DNA of 64,000 nt from Cyanosarcina radialis HA8281-LM2 (GCA_019359615.1 JAHHHA010000018.1:1-64000); one strand, 5' to 3'; shown: positions 8,249 through 17,953, counted from the stretch's first letter. Program-made: numbers and translations. Notes: generated from the letters alone by a model not told the origin.

Positions 8249-9298
8249 ATGAGCCTTCCCTCAATTTCCCTAGTTATTCCAGTTCATAACGGTGGCGAAC
8301 ACTTTCGTAAATGTCTGTCGAGCGTACAACAATTTGTGCCTTCAGATACAGAAATCATTATAGTTGTAGACGGTGGAACGGATGATTCTTTACAGGTCGC
8401 TCAGACATTTGCTCGCTCTTCTGGCGCTAAAGTATTGCACTCTTCAACGGCATCAGGACCGGCTCGCGCTCGCAATTTAGGCGCGCGGTCAGCTTGCGGC
8501 GACATTCTTTTTTTTATCGATGCTGACGTTACTCTTCATCCAGATACTTGCGCTCAAATTGCGACAATTTTTCAGCATCAGCCAGATCTAGCAGCACTCA
8601 TAGGTTCTTACGACGACGCGCCCGGATCTCCTAATTTTTTGTCTCAATACAAGAACTTGTTTCATCATTACACCCATCAAACTGCGAGCGAAACCGCATC
8701 GACGTTTTGGGGTGCGTGTGGTGCTATTCGGCGAGACATATTCCTCAAGATAGACGGCTTTGATGAAAGCTATAGATATCCTTCAGTAGAAGATATCGAA
8801 CTCGGTTATCGGCTCAAGCAAGGAGGGTATCGGATTCAGTTATGTAAAACAGTGCAGGTAAAGCACTTAAAACACTGGCGACTTATCTCACTTTTGAAGG
8901 CTGAAATCTTTTATCGAGCTATTCCTTGGACGGAGCTACTTTGGCGCGATCGCCAATTCATTAACGATCTAAATTTAAAAGTATCGACTCGCACCAGCAT
9001 CTTATTAACCGATCTGCTATTAATAGCAGTAATAGCATCTTGGTGGACGACAAAGGTAATTATCGTTGCTGGAGTTATCGGTTTAATTCTGCTAGTAATT
9101 AACCGTTCGGTCTATCAATTTTTCTGGCAACAACGCGGTTTGTGGTTTGCTTGCCGTACCGTACCTTGGCATTGGCTGTATTTTTTCTACAGCGGACTAG
9201 CCTTTGGGATCGGCACGCTCCGCTATCAGTTAATTGGTAAACCAAGAGTCGTTAAATCGAATTCGCAATTGCCAATTCACAATTCGCAATTACTCTGA
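8249..9298 (+). CDS. GT2 family glycosyltransferase
   Basis: The 349-residue product has the GT-A fold: ISLVIPVHNGG at the start, VVDGGTDDS, PARARNLGARSACGDILFF followed by the metal-binding IDADV, and later FDESYRYPSVEDIELGYRL (acceptor/catalytic region). Two hydrophobic segments lie near the C-terminus (about 250-280 and 300-320). It should transfer a sugar from a nucleotide donor in the cytoplasm at the membrane. It opens the polysaccharide locus. The last residues (SNSQLPIHNSQLL) are encoded by a short AATTCGCAATT repeat and are probably not functional. Confidence 0.9.
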   Translation: MSLPSISLVIPVHNGGEHFRKCLSSVQQFVPSDTEIIIVVDGGTDDSLQVAQTFARSSGAKVLHSSTASGPARARNLGARSACGDILFFIDADVTLHPDTCAQIATIFQHQPDLAALIGSYDDAPGSPNFLSQYKNLFHHYTHQTASETASTFWGACGAIRRDIFLKIDGFDESYRYPSVEDIELGYRLKQGGYRIQLCKTVQVKHLKHWRLISLLKAEIFYRAIPWTELLWRDRQFINDLNLKVSTRTSILLTDLLLIAVIASWWTTKVIIVAGVIGLILLVINRSVYQFFWQQRGLWFACRTVPWHWLYFFYSGLAFGIGTLRYQLIGKPRVVKSNSQLPIHNSQLL

Positions 9299-9307
9299 AT
9301 TGCCAAT
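9258..9307. repeat. Short AATTCGCAATT/AATTGCCAATT repeats
   Basis: Four or five degenerate copies of an 8-11 bp unit (AATTCGCAATTGCCAATTCA). They run through the 3' end of the GT2 gene. A related block is at 30638-30664. Confidence 0.7.
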
Positions 9308-9385
9308 TGTCAAGCTATCGAAGATCTGAATCGTTAATTTTGCTTGAAAGCTCAAGAGAGACTAAATTCATTCAAGAGGTTTTTT

Positions 9386-12157
9386 ATGGCTCAATCTCCG
9401 ATTGTAATTATCGGTGGCGGTCCGGCTGGATTGACTGCGGGTTACGAACTGGTCAAACAAGGTATCGAACCGATTATTTTTGAACGAGGCGATCGCGTCG
9501 GTGGAATTTCCCGCACGGAAACTTATAAAGATTATCGGTTTGATATTGGCGGTCATCGTTTTTTTACGAAAGTGAACGCAGTTGAAGAATTTTGGCAAGA
9601 AATTCTCGGCAATGAATTTATTCAAGTTCCACGACTTTCCCGCATTTACTATCAAGGCAAATTCTACAATTATCCCCTTTCTTTAGTTAACGCTTTATCA
9701 AACTTAGGTTTGATAAAAAGCTTTTTGATTCTGGTTAGTTATCTCCAAGCTAAGTTGAGAGACAAACTGAATTTAACTCCCACTCCAGAAACTTTTGAAG
9801 AATGGGTAATCGATTGTTTTGGAGAACGCCTGTATCGCACGTTTTTCAAAACTTATACCGAAAAAGTTTGGGGAATTCCCTGTAGTAAGATCCAAGCCGA
9901 TTGGGCAGCCCAGCGCATTCAAGGGATGTCGTTGAAGCGGGCAGTTCTCAATGCGATCTTTGGCGGTCAAAAGGCTAAAAGTTTGATCGAGGAATTTAAA
10001 TACCCAGCATTGGGTCCGGGCATGATGTGGGAACGCTGCCAGGAACTAATTGAAGATAAAGGTGGAACGGTGCGCTTGCAAACCGCCGTTAAAAGTATCA
10101 AACGAGATGGAAACCGAATTAAGAGTGTCGTTGTCGAACGAGATGGAGAGCTAGAAGAGATCGCTGCCGAACATTTCATCTCCAGTATGCCTGTTACTGC
10201 CCTGCTCTATCGACTCGATCCCTTACCGCCAACCTCGGTTTTAGAAGCAGCCCGGAAGTTGAAGTATCGAGATTTCCTAATTGTGGCGCTAATTGTTAAC
10301 CAAGAACAGTTATTTCCAGATAACTGGATTTATATTCACAGTCCAGAGTTTAAAGTAGGGCGGATTCAAAACTTTAAAAATTGGAGTTCAGCAATGGTTC
10401 CCGATCCGACCAAGACTTGTCTGGGAATGGAGTATTTCTGTAGCGAAGGCGACGATATTTGGGAACTGAGCGATCGCGATTTAATCGAACTGGCAACCCA
10501 AGAAGCGATCGCCCTGCAATTGGGTATCAAACCAGGAGATGTCGAGGATGGAGTGGTGATTCGCCAACACAAGGCTTATCCAGTTTATGACGGCGAATAT
10601 CGACAGCATTTGCAAGTCATTCAAGACTATTTAGCCACCTTGGAAAACCTCCAAACCGTCGGTCGTAACGGGATGCACCGCTACAACAATCAAGATCATT
10701 CGATGCTGACGGCAATGCTGGCAGTTAAGAATATTTTGGGCGAAAAACACAACCTGTGGAACGTCAATACCGAACGTTCTTATCATGAAGAATTCACTAA
10801 AGAGCAGTGGACGGACTTGAAAAAGCCCAAATCGCCGCGAGAAGATGCGATCGCTCCACCTGCTACTGAGAACATTCCAGAAGTCAGAGCGAATTCGTCC
10901 CTCACCCCCTTCGGCAAGCTCACGGCAACGCCCAACCCCTCTCAGATCCCCCCTGCCCCCCTTAAAAAGGGGGGTGGGAGAGGAGAGCCGGAGGCGGGTG
11001 AGGGCAACCAGGTTTGGCTGAGCGGATTCGATCTCGAACCTCAAGTAACGCTAGTTGTGACCCCGCGCGAACGGTTTAGCTATACCAAAGAGTCGCTAGA
11101 GAGCATTTACGAACACACAACTCTTCCGTTTAAGTTGGTGTATGTCGATGGCAATTCTCCAGCCGAGGTGCAGAAATATCTCGCTGAACAGGCAAAAGCC
11201 AAAGGATTTGAACTGATTCGGACAGATTACTACCTGTTTCCCAATCAGGCGCGTAACTTGGGACTGGCTAGAGTCGATACGCCCTACGTCGTCTTCATCG
11301 ACAACGATGTCATCGTCTCTCCGCAATGGCTAGAGGCACTAGTTCGATGCGCTGACGAGACGGGAGCAACGGTGGTCGGCCCCTTGATGTGTCAGTTTTT
11401 ACCGTTGCACGAAGAGATTCATTTTGCTGGCGGAGAATCGCACCTGGTGCGAGATGCCAAAGATAGACTGCGGCTGCGAGAAAAGATGTACAAACAAGGA
11501 CAAGCTGTAGCCGATGTCAGACCTCAACTTCAGCGATCGTCTACTGAATTGGCTGAATTTCACTGCGTCTTAGTCAGAACCGAGATTTTTCAAGCGATCG
11601 GGCCGTTTGATGAAACGATGCTCAACACCAAAGAGCATTTGGATTTTTGCATGACTGTCGATCGAGCAGGCGGGACGGTCTACTTCGAGCCAGATAGTAT
11701 AGTTACTTACGTGCCGACTGCTCCCCTGAAGTTCACAGACCTGCATTTTTATATGCTGCGCTGGAGCGATGCTTGGGAACTAGCTACTTTAAATCGGCTG
11801 CGGGAAAAATGGCATCTGGCGGAAGATGGCTACTTCAAACATAAGTACAAAGCTTTGGGCTGGCGACGGCGAGACACGATTTTAATGCCGATAATTCGGC
11901 GACTGACCTTGGGCATCCGCCATAACTTCCTCGACAAGCTGTTAATGTATGGCTGCTTGGCCCCCTTGGAAAAACGCCTCAACCGCTACCTGACAGAGCG
12001 GCACGCCAAAAAGTTCGGAGTTGGTAATTTTGAGGGAGTCGGGCAGACGGAGAACGCCAAAGAAGTTCAAAGCCAGGAAACAGCTAGCAGCGATCGAGTT
12101 TTTTCTTTGCCCTCTAACCTTTTGAAATTATTAGATGAAGATTCTGCTGTTGAATGA
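9386..12157 (+). CDS. UDP-galactopyranose-mutase-like flavoprotein fused to GT2 glycosyltransferase
   Basis: 923 residues from the ATG at 9386 (AAGAGG about 6 nt upstream). The N-terminal half (1 to about 490) is an FAD oxidoreductase with VIIGGGPAGLTAGYEL and FDIGGHRFFTK, as in UGM/protoporphyrinogen-oxidase-like proteins of polysaccharide loci. The C-terminal half (about 545-800) is GT2: TLVVTPRERFSYTKESLES, FPNQARNLGLA, FIDNDV. The linker (504-540) is encoded by a palindromic G/C-rich repeat. Fusion suggests that sugar modification and transfer are linked. The gene overlaps the next GT by 23 nt. Confidence 0.88.
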   Translation: MAQSPIVIIGGGPAGLTAGYELVKQGIEPIIFERGDRVGGISRTETYKDYRFDIGGHRFFTKVNAVEEFWQEILGNEFIQVPRLSRIYYQGKFYNYPLSLVNALSNLGLIKSFLILVSYLQAKLRDKLNLTPTPETFEEWVIDCFGERLYRTFFKTYTEKVWGIPCSKIQADWAAQRIQGMSLKRAVLNAIFGGQKAKSLIEEFKYPALGPGMMWERCQELIEDKGGTVRLQTAVKSIKRDGNRIKSVVVERDGELEEIAAEHFISSMPVTALLYRLDPLPPTSVLEAARKLKYRDFLIVALIVNQEQLFPDNWIYIHSPEFKVGRIQNFKNWSSAMVPDPTKTCLGMEYFCSEGDDIWELSDRDLIELATQEAIALQLGIKPGDVEDGVVIRQHKAYPVYDGEYRQHLQVIQDYLATLENLQTVGRNGMHRYNNQDHSMLTAMLAVKNILGEKHNLWNVNTERSYHEEFTKEQWTDLKKPKSPREDAIAPPATENIPEVRANSSLTPFGKLTATPNPSQIPPAPLKKGGGRGEPEAGEGNQVWLSGFDLEPQVTLVVTPRERFSYTKESLESIYEHTTLPFKLVYVDGNSPAEVQKYLAEQAKAKGFELIRTDYYLFPNQARNLGLARVDTPYVVFIDNDVIVSPQWLEALVRCADETGATVVGPLMCQFLPLHEEIHFAGGESHLVRDAKDRLRLREKMYKQGQAVADVRPQLQRSSTELAEFHCVLVRTEIFQAIGPFDETMLNTKEHLDFCMTVDRAGGTVYFEPDSIVTYVPTAPLKFTDLHFYMLRWSDAWELATLNRLREKWHLAEDGYFKHKYKALGWRRRDTILMPIIRRLTLGIRHNFLDKLLMYGCLAPLEKRLNRYLTERHAKKFGVGNFEGVGQTENAKEVQSQETASSDRVFSLPSNLLKLLDEDSAVE
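10899..11005. repeat. Family B palindromic repeat inside a coding sequence
   Basis: CTCACCCC...CCCCCCTTAAAAAGGGGGG...GGGTGAGGGC. The ends are inverted and the centre is a strong hairpin. It is translated in frame as a Pro/Gly-rich linker between the two enzyme domains. Confidence 0.85.
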
Positions 12158-13367
12158 TTACGGCACGGCTACTGGTGGGGCGGAACTGCAAATGCTATCG
12201 CTGCGGCAAGGATTGCGCGATCGCGGTCACGAGGTGCGCCTGTTCTCTAGCCGGGCCTCGCTGGTGGCCGAGAGTCCCTTGCTATCAGACTACCACTGCT
12301 TCGGTTCGACCTCCCGACTGCAAGTTCTTTCCCAAACCATCAATCCCTCAGCCTACTTCCAGCTTCAGTCTGCCTTGCAAGATTTTCAACCCGATGTCGT
12401 CCACGTGCGGATGTTCATGTGGCAATTGTCGCCGTTAATTTTACCGTTACTCAAAACCGTACCTTGTCTTTATCAAACGGCGGTGTACAAAGCGATTTGC
12501 CCGCTGGGAACGAAAGTTTTGCCCGATGGGAAGGCTTGTCAGTCAGTAGCAGGAATAGCTTGCTGGCGTTCTGGCTGTTTAACGCCCCAGTCTTGGGCAG
12601 TGCTGATGCTGCAACGACAACTGTGGCAGCGTTGGCGAGATCGCTTCGACTTAGTAGTAGCACTGAGTCACGGAATGAAAAGGCAACTAGAAGCCGAAGG
12701 TATGCAACCGATCGAAGTCGTTTACAACGGGGTTCCAGAGCGATCGATGCGCCCGCCTTTAAGCCATCCACCGACGATCGCTTATGCCGGACGACTAGTA
12801 CCGGAAAAGGGTGTAGATATCCTGTTGCGATCGCTAGCTCGAATTCAACCCCATTTGCCCGCAGTAAGGCTTCTGATAGCAGGCCGAGGACCGGAGGAGA
12901 AGCAATTGCAGCAATTGGCCCGCAGCCTGGGAATTAGCGATCGCATCACTTGGTTGGGGCATCTGCCCCGATCTGAGATGGAACGGCAGTTCGAGGCCGC
13001 TTGGGTGCAAGTCGTACCTTCCCGCTGGGAAGAACCCTTCGGCAACGTTTCCACTGAGGCGATGATGCGGGGTACGGCCGCGATCGTCAGTGGGGTTGGG
13101 GCGCAACCGGAGATCGTCGAAGATGGCATCACTGGATTTTTAGTCCCTCCAGGCGATGTCGAAGCTTTAGCCAACAAATTACTGGAGGTTTTAAAAAATG
13201 TAGCTTTGGCTGAGTCTATGGGGCAGGCAGGACGGCAACGGGCAATTCAGTTCTTTAGCGAAGATCGACGAACGGAGAGATTTTTGGAACTGTATCGACA
13301 ATTGCAAGAGCGGTACTCTCCTAGTGCGAGAATCGAGCGATCGCCAGTAGGTTGGGTTGAGCGATAG
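12135..13367 (+). CDS. GT4 family glycosyltransferase
   Basis: 410 residues with GT-B architecture: KILLLNDYGTATGGAELQ at the N-terminus (acceptor side), VYNGVPE at the hinge, IAYAGRLVPEKGVDILL, then VVPSRWEEPFGNVSTEAMM and PPGDVEAL, the donor-binding EX7E region of GT4 retaining enzymes. The start overlaps the end of the preceding fusion gene by 23 nt, implying coupled translation. Likely adds a sugar in exopolysaccharide or LPS-type glycan assembly; sugar unknown. Confidence 0.9.
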   Translation: MKILLLNDYGTATGGAELQMLSLRQGLRDRGHEVRLFSSRASLVAESPLLSDYHCFGSTSRLQVLSQTINPSAYFQLQSALQDFQPDVVHVRMFMWQLSPLILPLLKTVPCLYQTAVYKAICPLGTKVLPDGKACQSVAGIACWRSGCLTPQSWAVLMLQRQLWQRWRDRFDLVVALSHGMKRQLEAEGMQPIEVVYNGVPERSMRPPLSHPPTIAYAGRLVPEKGVDILLRSLARIQPHLPAVRLLIAGRGPEEKQLQQLARSLGISDRITWLGHLPRSEMERQFEAAWVQVVPSRWEEPFGNVSTEAMMRGTAAIVSGVGAQPEIVEDGITGFLVPPGDVEALANKLLEVLKNVALAESMGQAGRQRAIQFFSEDRRTERFLELYRQLQERYSPSARIERSPVGWVER

Positions 13368-13381
13368 CGAAACCCAACGCC
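13346..13381. repeat. GTAGGTTGGGTT...AACCCAAC dispersed palindrome
   Basis: GTAGGTTGGGTTGAGCGATAGCGAAACCCAACGCC forms a stem of GTTGGGTT with AACCCAAC around a short loop. It straddles the stop of the GT4 gene (encoding its last residues VGWVER) and could act as a 3' hairpin. Confidence 0.7.
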
Positions 13382-13403
13382 AGCCAGAGGTGGAAAGGGT
13401 GGG

Positions 13404-14912
13404 ATGAGTCTTAAAGAAAAAGCCATTCAAGGCGTTATCTGGTCGGCGATTCAAAACTGGGGCAGTCAGTTAGGTTCCCTGGCGGTGTTTTTTTTGCTGG
13501 CGCGACTGCTGACACCCGATGACTTCGGTTTAGTGGCGATCGCTAATATTGTCGTGGCGTTTTTTCAAGTTTTTTTGCAACGAGGATTCACCGAAGTTCT
13601 GATTCAACGCCAGTCTTTAGAACCCGATCGCGTGCAAACAGTTTTCTGGATGAATCTAGCGATCGCTTTGGTATTGACGGGCCTGACTTTTGCTACTACT
13701 AATTCCGTTGCCGATTGGTTCGATCGACCTGAATTAATTTCTTTACTGCCAGCTTTCTCAATTCTATTTCCGCTCGCGGCTTTCAGTCAGGTGCAGCAAG
13801 CGTTATTAGAGCGGCAGTTGGCGTTTAAGGCGATCGCGATGCGACAGTTGATGGGCACTTTTATCGGTGGCACGGTGGGTGTAGCCATGGCGCTATTAGA
13901 TTATGGCGTTTGGAGTTTAGTCGTTCAGCAATTGCTGCAAGAACTCGTCGGTGCAATTGTCTTATGGGGATCTAGCGATTGGCGACCTCAGTTACAATTT
14001 TCGCGATCGCACGGCCGGGAACTCTTTGGTTTTGGCATTCATCTTCTCGGATTCAACTTTTTGAATTTTTTAAATACTCGCGCTGACGATCTTCTCATCG
14101 GTTATTTTTTAGGGTCTACAGCCCTGGGTTATTACAGTGTTGCCTATCGAATTTTACTCGTCATGCAGCAGTTATTAGTACAAACGAGCAAACAGGTAGC
14201 TCTCCCCACTTTTTCTCGGTTGCAGGACGATTTAGAGCGATTTCGGCAAGCGTTTTATCGGGCAACCCAATTGACGAGTGCGATCGCTTTTCCTGCCTTT
14301 TTAAGCGTGGTCGTTCTAGCACCGGAATTCATCGAGATCGTCTTTGGCCAGCAATGGCTACCATCGATTCCGGTTTTACAAGTGTTGGCAGTGGCGGGGA
14401 TTTTCCAGTCGGTAAGTTTCTTCAAAAGTGCTGTATTTATAGCGATGGGCAAACCCGCTTGGAGTTTGTGGCTATCGGCTTTAACGGTCGTACTCAATTT
14501 AATTGGATTTGCGATCGCGGTTCGCTGGGGAATTGTGGCAGTGGCCGCAGCCTTCGTCATTCGCGGTTATTTAGTATTTCCGGTCGGTCAATGGGCAGTT
14601 AGCCGATTGATTCATACTCCTATTCTGACTTACTTACAACAATTTGTTGCCCCTTTACTTAGTTCTTTAGTAATGACTTCAGCTATGTTTGTCAGCAAAT
14701 TAGCTATCAGCAATTTTGTCGATTCATCTTTGTTTTTAGCTTTCATCTGTTCTGCGATCGGAGTTATTATCTATGCCGCCTCGATACGAATATTTGCTCC
14801 CAATTTATTTAGAGAATTGCTAGCGATCGCTCGTTTAGCCAATCGCCTAACGACTGAGATCGCGGCTACACAAACAAAGTCCGACAACGCGGACTTCAAG
14901 AAAAATAAGTAA
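13404..14912 (+). CDS. Wzx-type polysaccharide flippase (MOP superfamily)
   Basis: 502 residues, almost entirely hydrophobic with about 12-14 membrane segments. It begins MSLKEKAIQGVIWSAIQNWG and then LLARLLTPDDFGLVAIANIV, the usual opening of the WzxC/polysaccharide-biosynthesis branch of MOP exporters; IGYFLGSTALGYYSVAYRI is the matching internal motif. It should flip lipid-linked oligosaccharides across the inner membrane. AAAGGGTGGG precedes the ATG. The last residues (AATQTKSDNADFKKNK) come from dispersed repeat family D. Confidence 0.9.
   Translation: MSLKEKAIQGVIWSAIQNWGSQLGSLAVFFLLARLLTPDDFGLVAIANIVVAFFQVFLQRGFTEVLIQRQSLEPDRVQTVFWMNLAIALVLTGLTFATTNSVADWFDRPELISLLPAFSILFPLAAFSQVQQALLERQLAFKAIAMRQLMGTFIGGTVGVAMALLDYGVWSLVVQQLLQELVGAIVLWGSSDWRPQLQFSRSHGRELFGFGIHLLGFNFLNFLNTRADDLLIGYFLGSTALGYYSVAYRILLVMQQLLVQTSKQVALPTFSRLQDDLERFRQAFYRATQLTSAIAFPAFLSVVVLAPEFIEIVFGQQWLPSIPVLQVLAVAGIFQSVSFFKSAVFIAMGKPAWSLWLSALTVVLNLIGFAIAVRWGIVAVAAAFVIRGYLVFPVGQWAVSRLIHTPILTYLQQFVAPLLSSLVMTSAMFVSKLAISNFVDSSLFLAFICSAIGVIIYAASIRIFAPNLFRELLAIARLANRLTTEIAATQTKSDNADFKKNK
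14861..14900. repeat. Dispersed repeat family D at a gene 3' end
   Basis: CGCGGCTACACAAACAAAGTCCGACAACGCGGACTTCAAG. The GTCCG...CGGAC stem forms a hairpin. It encodes the flippase tail. Confidence 0.75.
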
Positions 14913-14916
14913 ACTT

Positions 14917-15852
14917 ATGAATTCTGAAATGCTGCTTTTTTCAATTGTAATTCCTACCTACAATCGTCCCGATCGCCTCAAGAGTTGTCTTCAGGCATTG
15001 AGTCAGTTAGATTATCCTCGCGATCGCTTTGAAGTAATTGCCGTTGATGACGGTAGTTCGATCGCTTTAAACTCAGTAGTCGAGCCTTTTCAATCTCAGT
15101 TGCAGCTTACTTTATGGCGACAAGAAAACGCCGGGCCGGCAGCGGCTCGCAACGCCGGGGCAGCGATGGCTAAAGGTCAGTTTTTAGTGTTTACCGATGA
15201 TGACTGTATGCCCGCAACTAACTGGTTAACAGCATTAAGCGATCGCTTGGCAACTTCACCTCAAAGTCTTATCGGCGGACAAACTCTTAATGCTCTACCA
15301 GATAATGTTTGTTCGACCGCCAGCCAACTTTTAATCGATTACCTCTACGAATACTACAACGCTAACAGCGATCGCGCCCATTTCTTTGCCTCTAATAACT
15401 TTGCCATGCCGACAGCAGCTTTTAGGGCGATCGGGGGATTTGATACCACCTTTCCTTTAGCCGCCGGGGAAGATCGAGAATTTTGCGATCGCTGGCTTCA
15501 TGCAGGTTACACGATGGCTTATGCACCAGAAGTGCAAATTTATCACGCCCATCATTTAACCTTAAAAAGTTTCTGGAAACAGCATTTTAACTATGGGCGA
15601 GGGGCATTTTGCTTTCATCAATTACGCGCCCAACGCGGTCAACAACGCTTGCAAGTCGAACCGCTCTCTTTTTACTTTAATCTCTTGACTTATCCATTCG
15701 TTAGATCGTCTAGTTATTTATCTACATGGAGGTTAGCTGTTTTACTTTTTATCTCTCAAGTTGCTAATATTGCAGGTTTCTTTTGGCAGCAAAAACAGCG
15801 TCCAGCGAATGAATTCGCAGCTACACAAACAAAGTCCGCCTGCGCGGACTGA
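14917..15852 (+). CDS. GT2 family glycosyltransferase
   Basis: 311 residues: FSIVIPTYNRPDRLKSCLQA, VIAVDDGSS, GPAAARNAGAAMAKG, then the metal-binding FTDDDC and AAGEDREFCDRW (catalytic-base ED region). One or two C-terminal hydrophobic segments suggest membrane association. It starts 4 nt after the flippase stop. Its C-terminus (AATQTKSACAD) is encoded by another copy of repeat family D, matching the flippase tail although the proteins are unrelated. Confidence 0.9.
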   Translation: MNSEMLLFSIVIPTYNRPDRLKSCLQALSQLDYPRDRFEVIAVDDGSSIALNSVVEPFQSQLQLTLWRQENAGPAAARNAGAAMAKGQFLVFTDDDCMPATNWLTALSDRLATSPQSLIGGQTLNALPDNVCSTASQLLIDYLYEYYNANSDRAHFFASNNFAMPTAAFRAIGGFDTTFPLAAGEDREFCDRWLHAGYTMAYAPEVQIYHAHHLTLKSFWKQHFNYGRGAFCFHQLRAQRGQQRLQVEPLSFYFNLLTYPFVRSSSYLSTWRLAVLLFISQVANIAGFFWQQKQRPANEFAATQTKSACAD

Positions 15853-15855
15853 AGA
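15815..15855. repeat. Dispersed repeat family D, second copy at a gene 3' end
   Basis: CGCAGCTACACAAACAAAGTCCGCCTGCGCGGACTGAAG, closely matching 14861-14900; hairpin GTCCGC/GCGGAC. Confidence 0.75.
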
Positions 15856-15896
15856 ATAAACGGTATTTTAAAACCGGATTTGGGATAAGAGATCTA

Positions 15897-17717
15897 ATGC
15901 TCTACTTAATGGCAGTTTGGACGATTTTGTTAGTTGTATGTAGCGTCGCTGGTGGGTATTTGATTCAGTTGTCGAGTCTGCTACCCGATCGCTTTGGAGA
16001 TCGCTGGTTTCTGTCCATTTGGCTCGGTTTAGTAGTTCTTTCTGTAGTTTTGCTAGCAACTTCGATCGCTCTCCCATTAAGTCCCATTGTCGGCATGGCG
16101 ATCGCTTTCTTGTTATGCCTTCTAGCCCTGCTCTCACCCCAGACTCGAAATGAATTAATTAGCTGGAAATCTCAATTTTCTCGAACTCGTTTAGTCTGGT
16201 TGCTGGCCGTAATGGTAGCGATCGCAGCAATGTCGAGTCAAGCAGTGACTTGGATCGATACGGGACTGTATCATTACAGCACCATTCGATGGCTAGCTGA
16301 CTTTGGAGCCGTGCCAGGAGTAGCCCTGTTATTTGCTAACTTTGGCTTTACTTCTGCCTGGTTTGCGTTAGCTGCTCCCTTCAATCCAGAGTTTTTAGGT
16401 TCTAGCGGTAGTGCTGTTGCTAATGGATTTGTCTTTTTAGTGGTAGTGCTGCAATTTTTGGTGAGTTTAGTTCGCTGTTTTCAGAATCGAGCCAGACGAA
16501 GCGACTGGTTTATTGTGGCGTTCTTCAGCGTGGTTTTGCCCCTCGTCATCGGTTTTAGCTTGCTGAATACCATCCGAGTTTCTGCCTCTCCCGATTTTCC
16601 CGTTCTAGTTTTGACGGGAATAATTGCTTGGTCGATTGTATTGCCAGGAGATCGCGATCGCTCCTCTGTAGCTCCTCTACCAGATACTTCGACGATGACG
16701 CTCATCCTAGCAGCCGGAATGGTGGCGATGAAGCTGATTGCGCTCCCATTATTAATAGTGGCGAGTTTACAGTTTTTGGTAAAGCAAGTAACCCCAAAGC
16801 CGCGATTCAGCCTTCACCCCGCCCTGACGGGCACCCCTCTCCCAAGCTTGGGAGAGGGGACGGGGGTGAGGACCGGATTCAAGATTTTTAAACCCAGATT
16901 TGATATCAAACGGATATTGCTGGGAGCCATTATCGTCTCTAGCTTAATTTTGCCCCAGCTAGTTCATAGTGCGATTACATCTGGTTGTCCGTTGTTTCCC
17001 TCTTCGCTGTTTTGTTTAGATGTTCCTTGGTCGCCGTCAGCCTCAGCAATTCAAAGAGTCACTAAAGCCACCCAGCAGTGGACGACCTGGTATGGTGCCC
17101 CACCAGCGGGGGTTAACCCTTGGGTTTGGAAAATCGTGCGGTTGTTGACCGATAAACCACTCGATCGCGCTGTGGCAGTTCTGATGGTAGTTGCTATCTT
17201 GGCAGCTATTTACGTAGCAGTCCGGGCTGTAAAACTTAAACAGCCAGAATTTCTTTGGGTATTAGCGATCGCGGTTTCGGGCATGAGTTTCGTCATGATG
17301 ACTGCGCCCTTCTTTCGCTTCCACATCGGATATCTAATTTTAATGCCGACTTTAGCGATCGCTATTTACGTCGATCGACACTTCAAATTGCCGAGCTTCG
17401 AGCGTAACAATCGAAGTTTAAACTCTATTTTAGGGGTGACTGGGTGCTTTGTGGTTTCTGCGATCGTTGTCAGCCAACTTCAGGGCAACTACTCCAAAAT
17501 TCTTCTACCGCCGCCACTTCAGCCAGTTAAAACCACCCAAAAGCAAATCAACGATCTGACCTACTATTCACCCCAAGGGCTTTCACCCCAAGGGCTTTGT
17601 TGGGCAACTCGACTTCCTTGTGCGTTTACCGTCAAAAATGTCAGGTTGCGCGATCCAAATCGCGGCATTCGGGCAGGTTTTATCCGCAACGATGTTCCAA
17701 AAACCAGCAATAAGTAA
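15897..17717 (+). CDS. Polytopic membrane protein of the glycan locus
   Basis: 606 residues with about 12 hydrophobic segments, no cytosolic enzymatic motif recognised and a soluble tail. Position after the flippase and GT2 suggests a role in glycan assembly, such as a membrane glycosyltransferase or polymerase. It resembles the LIC_10190-type family of large bacterial membrane proteins, but this is a tentative match. The segment at 16812-16871 (protein TGTPLPSLGEGTGVR) is a G/C-rich palindromic repeat carried in frame in what is probably a loop. Confidence 0.65.
   Translation: MLYLMAVWTILLVVCSVAGGYLIQLSSLLPDRFGDRWFLSIWLGLVVLSVVLLATSIALPLSPIVGMAIAFLLCLLALLSPQTRNELISWKSQFSRTRLVWLLAVMVAIAAMSSQAVTWIDTGLYHYSTIRWLADFGAVPGVALLFANFGFTSAWFALAAPFNPEFLGSSGSAVANGFVFLVVVLQFLVSLVRCFQNRARRSDWFIVAFFSVVLPLVIGFSLLNTIRVSASPDFPVLVLTGIIAWSIVLPGDRDRSSVAPLPDTSTMTLILAAGMVAMKLIALPLLIVASLQFLVKQVTPKPRFSLHPALTGTPLPSLGEGTGVRTGFKIFKPRFDIKRILLGAIIVSSLILPQLVHSAITSGCPLFPSSLFCLDVPWSPSASAIQRVTKATQQWTTWYGAPPAGVNPWVWKIVRLLTDKPLDRAVAVLMVVAILAAIYVAVRAVKLKQPEFLWVLAIAVSGMSFVMMTAPFFRFHIGYLILMPTLAIAIYVDRHFKLPSFERNNRSLNSILGVTGCFVVSAIVVSQLQGNYSKILLPPPLQPVKTTQKQINDLTYYSPQGLSPQGLCWATRLPCAFTVKNVRLRDPNRGIRAGFIRNDVPKTSNK
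16812..16871. repeat. Family B palindromic repeat inside a coding sequence
   Basis: TTCACCCCGCCCTGACGGGC followed by CCTCTCCCAAGCTTGGGAGAGG and GGGGTGAGG. The central hairpin CTCTCCCAAGCTTGGGAGAG is perfect. Confidence 0.88.
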
Positions 17718-17953
17718 CGCCAATTAACTGCGATCGCTATTTTGCTGGCTCGCGAGTACGACTTTTGGCAGAGGTGGTTCTAACGTTGGTCGGATGCGAA
17801 CCTGGTACTTTTCTCAGGGAGAGATTTTTACCTTTTTCAGATGTAAATTTATTTGAGAATCTCTATATTTAAGCTATAGAAAAGCACAAAAAACTAAATT
17901 AATTGCTTTTCTTCTTAACACTAACCTGCTCAATTATAGAGGAAACAAAAATC

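Noticed and set aside
12419-12937. 172-residue plus-strand frame
   Set aside because: It is out of frame inside the GT4 gene and has no family pattern.
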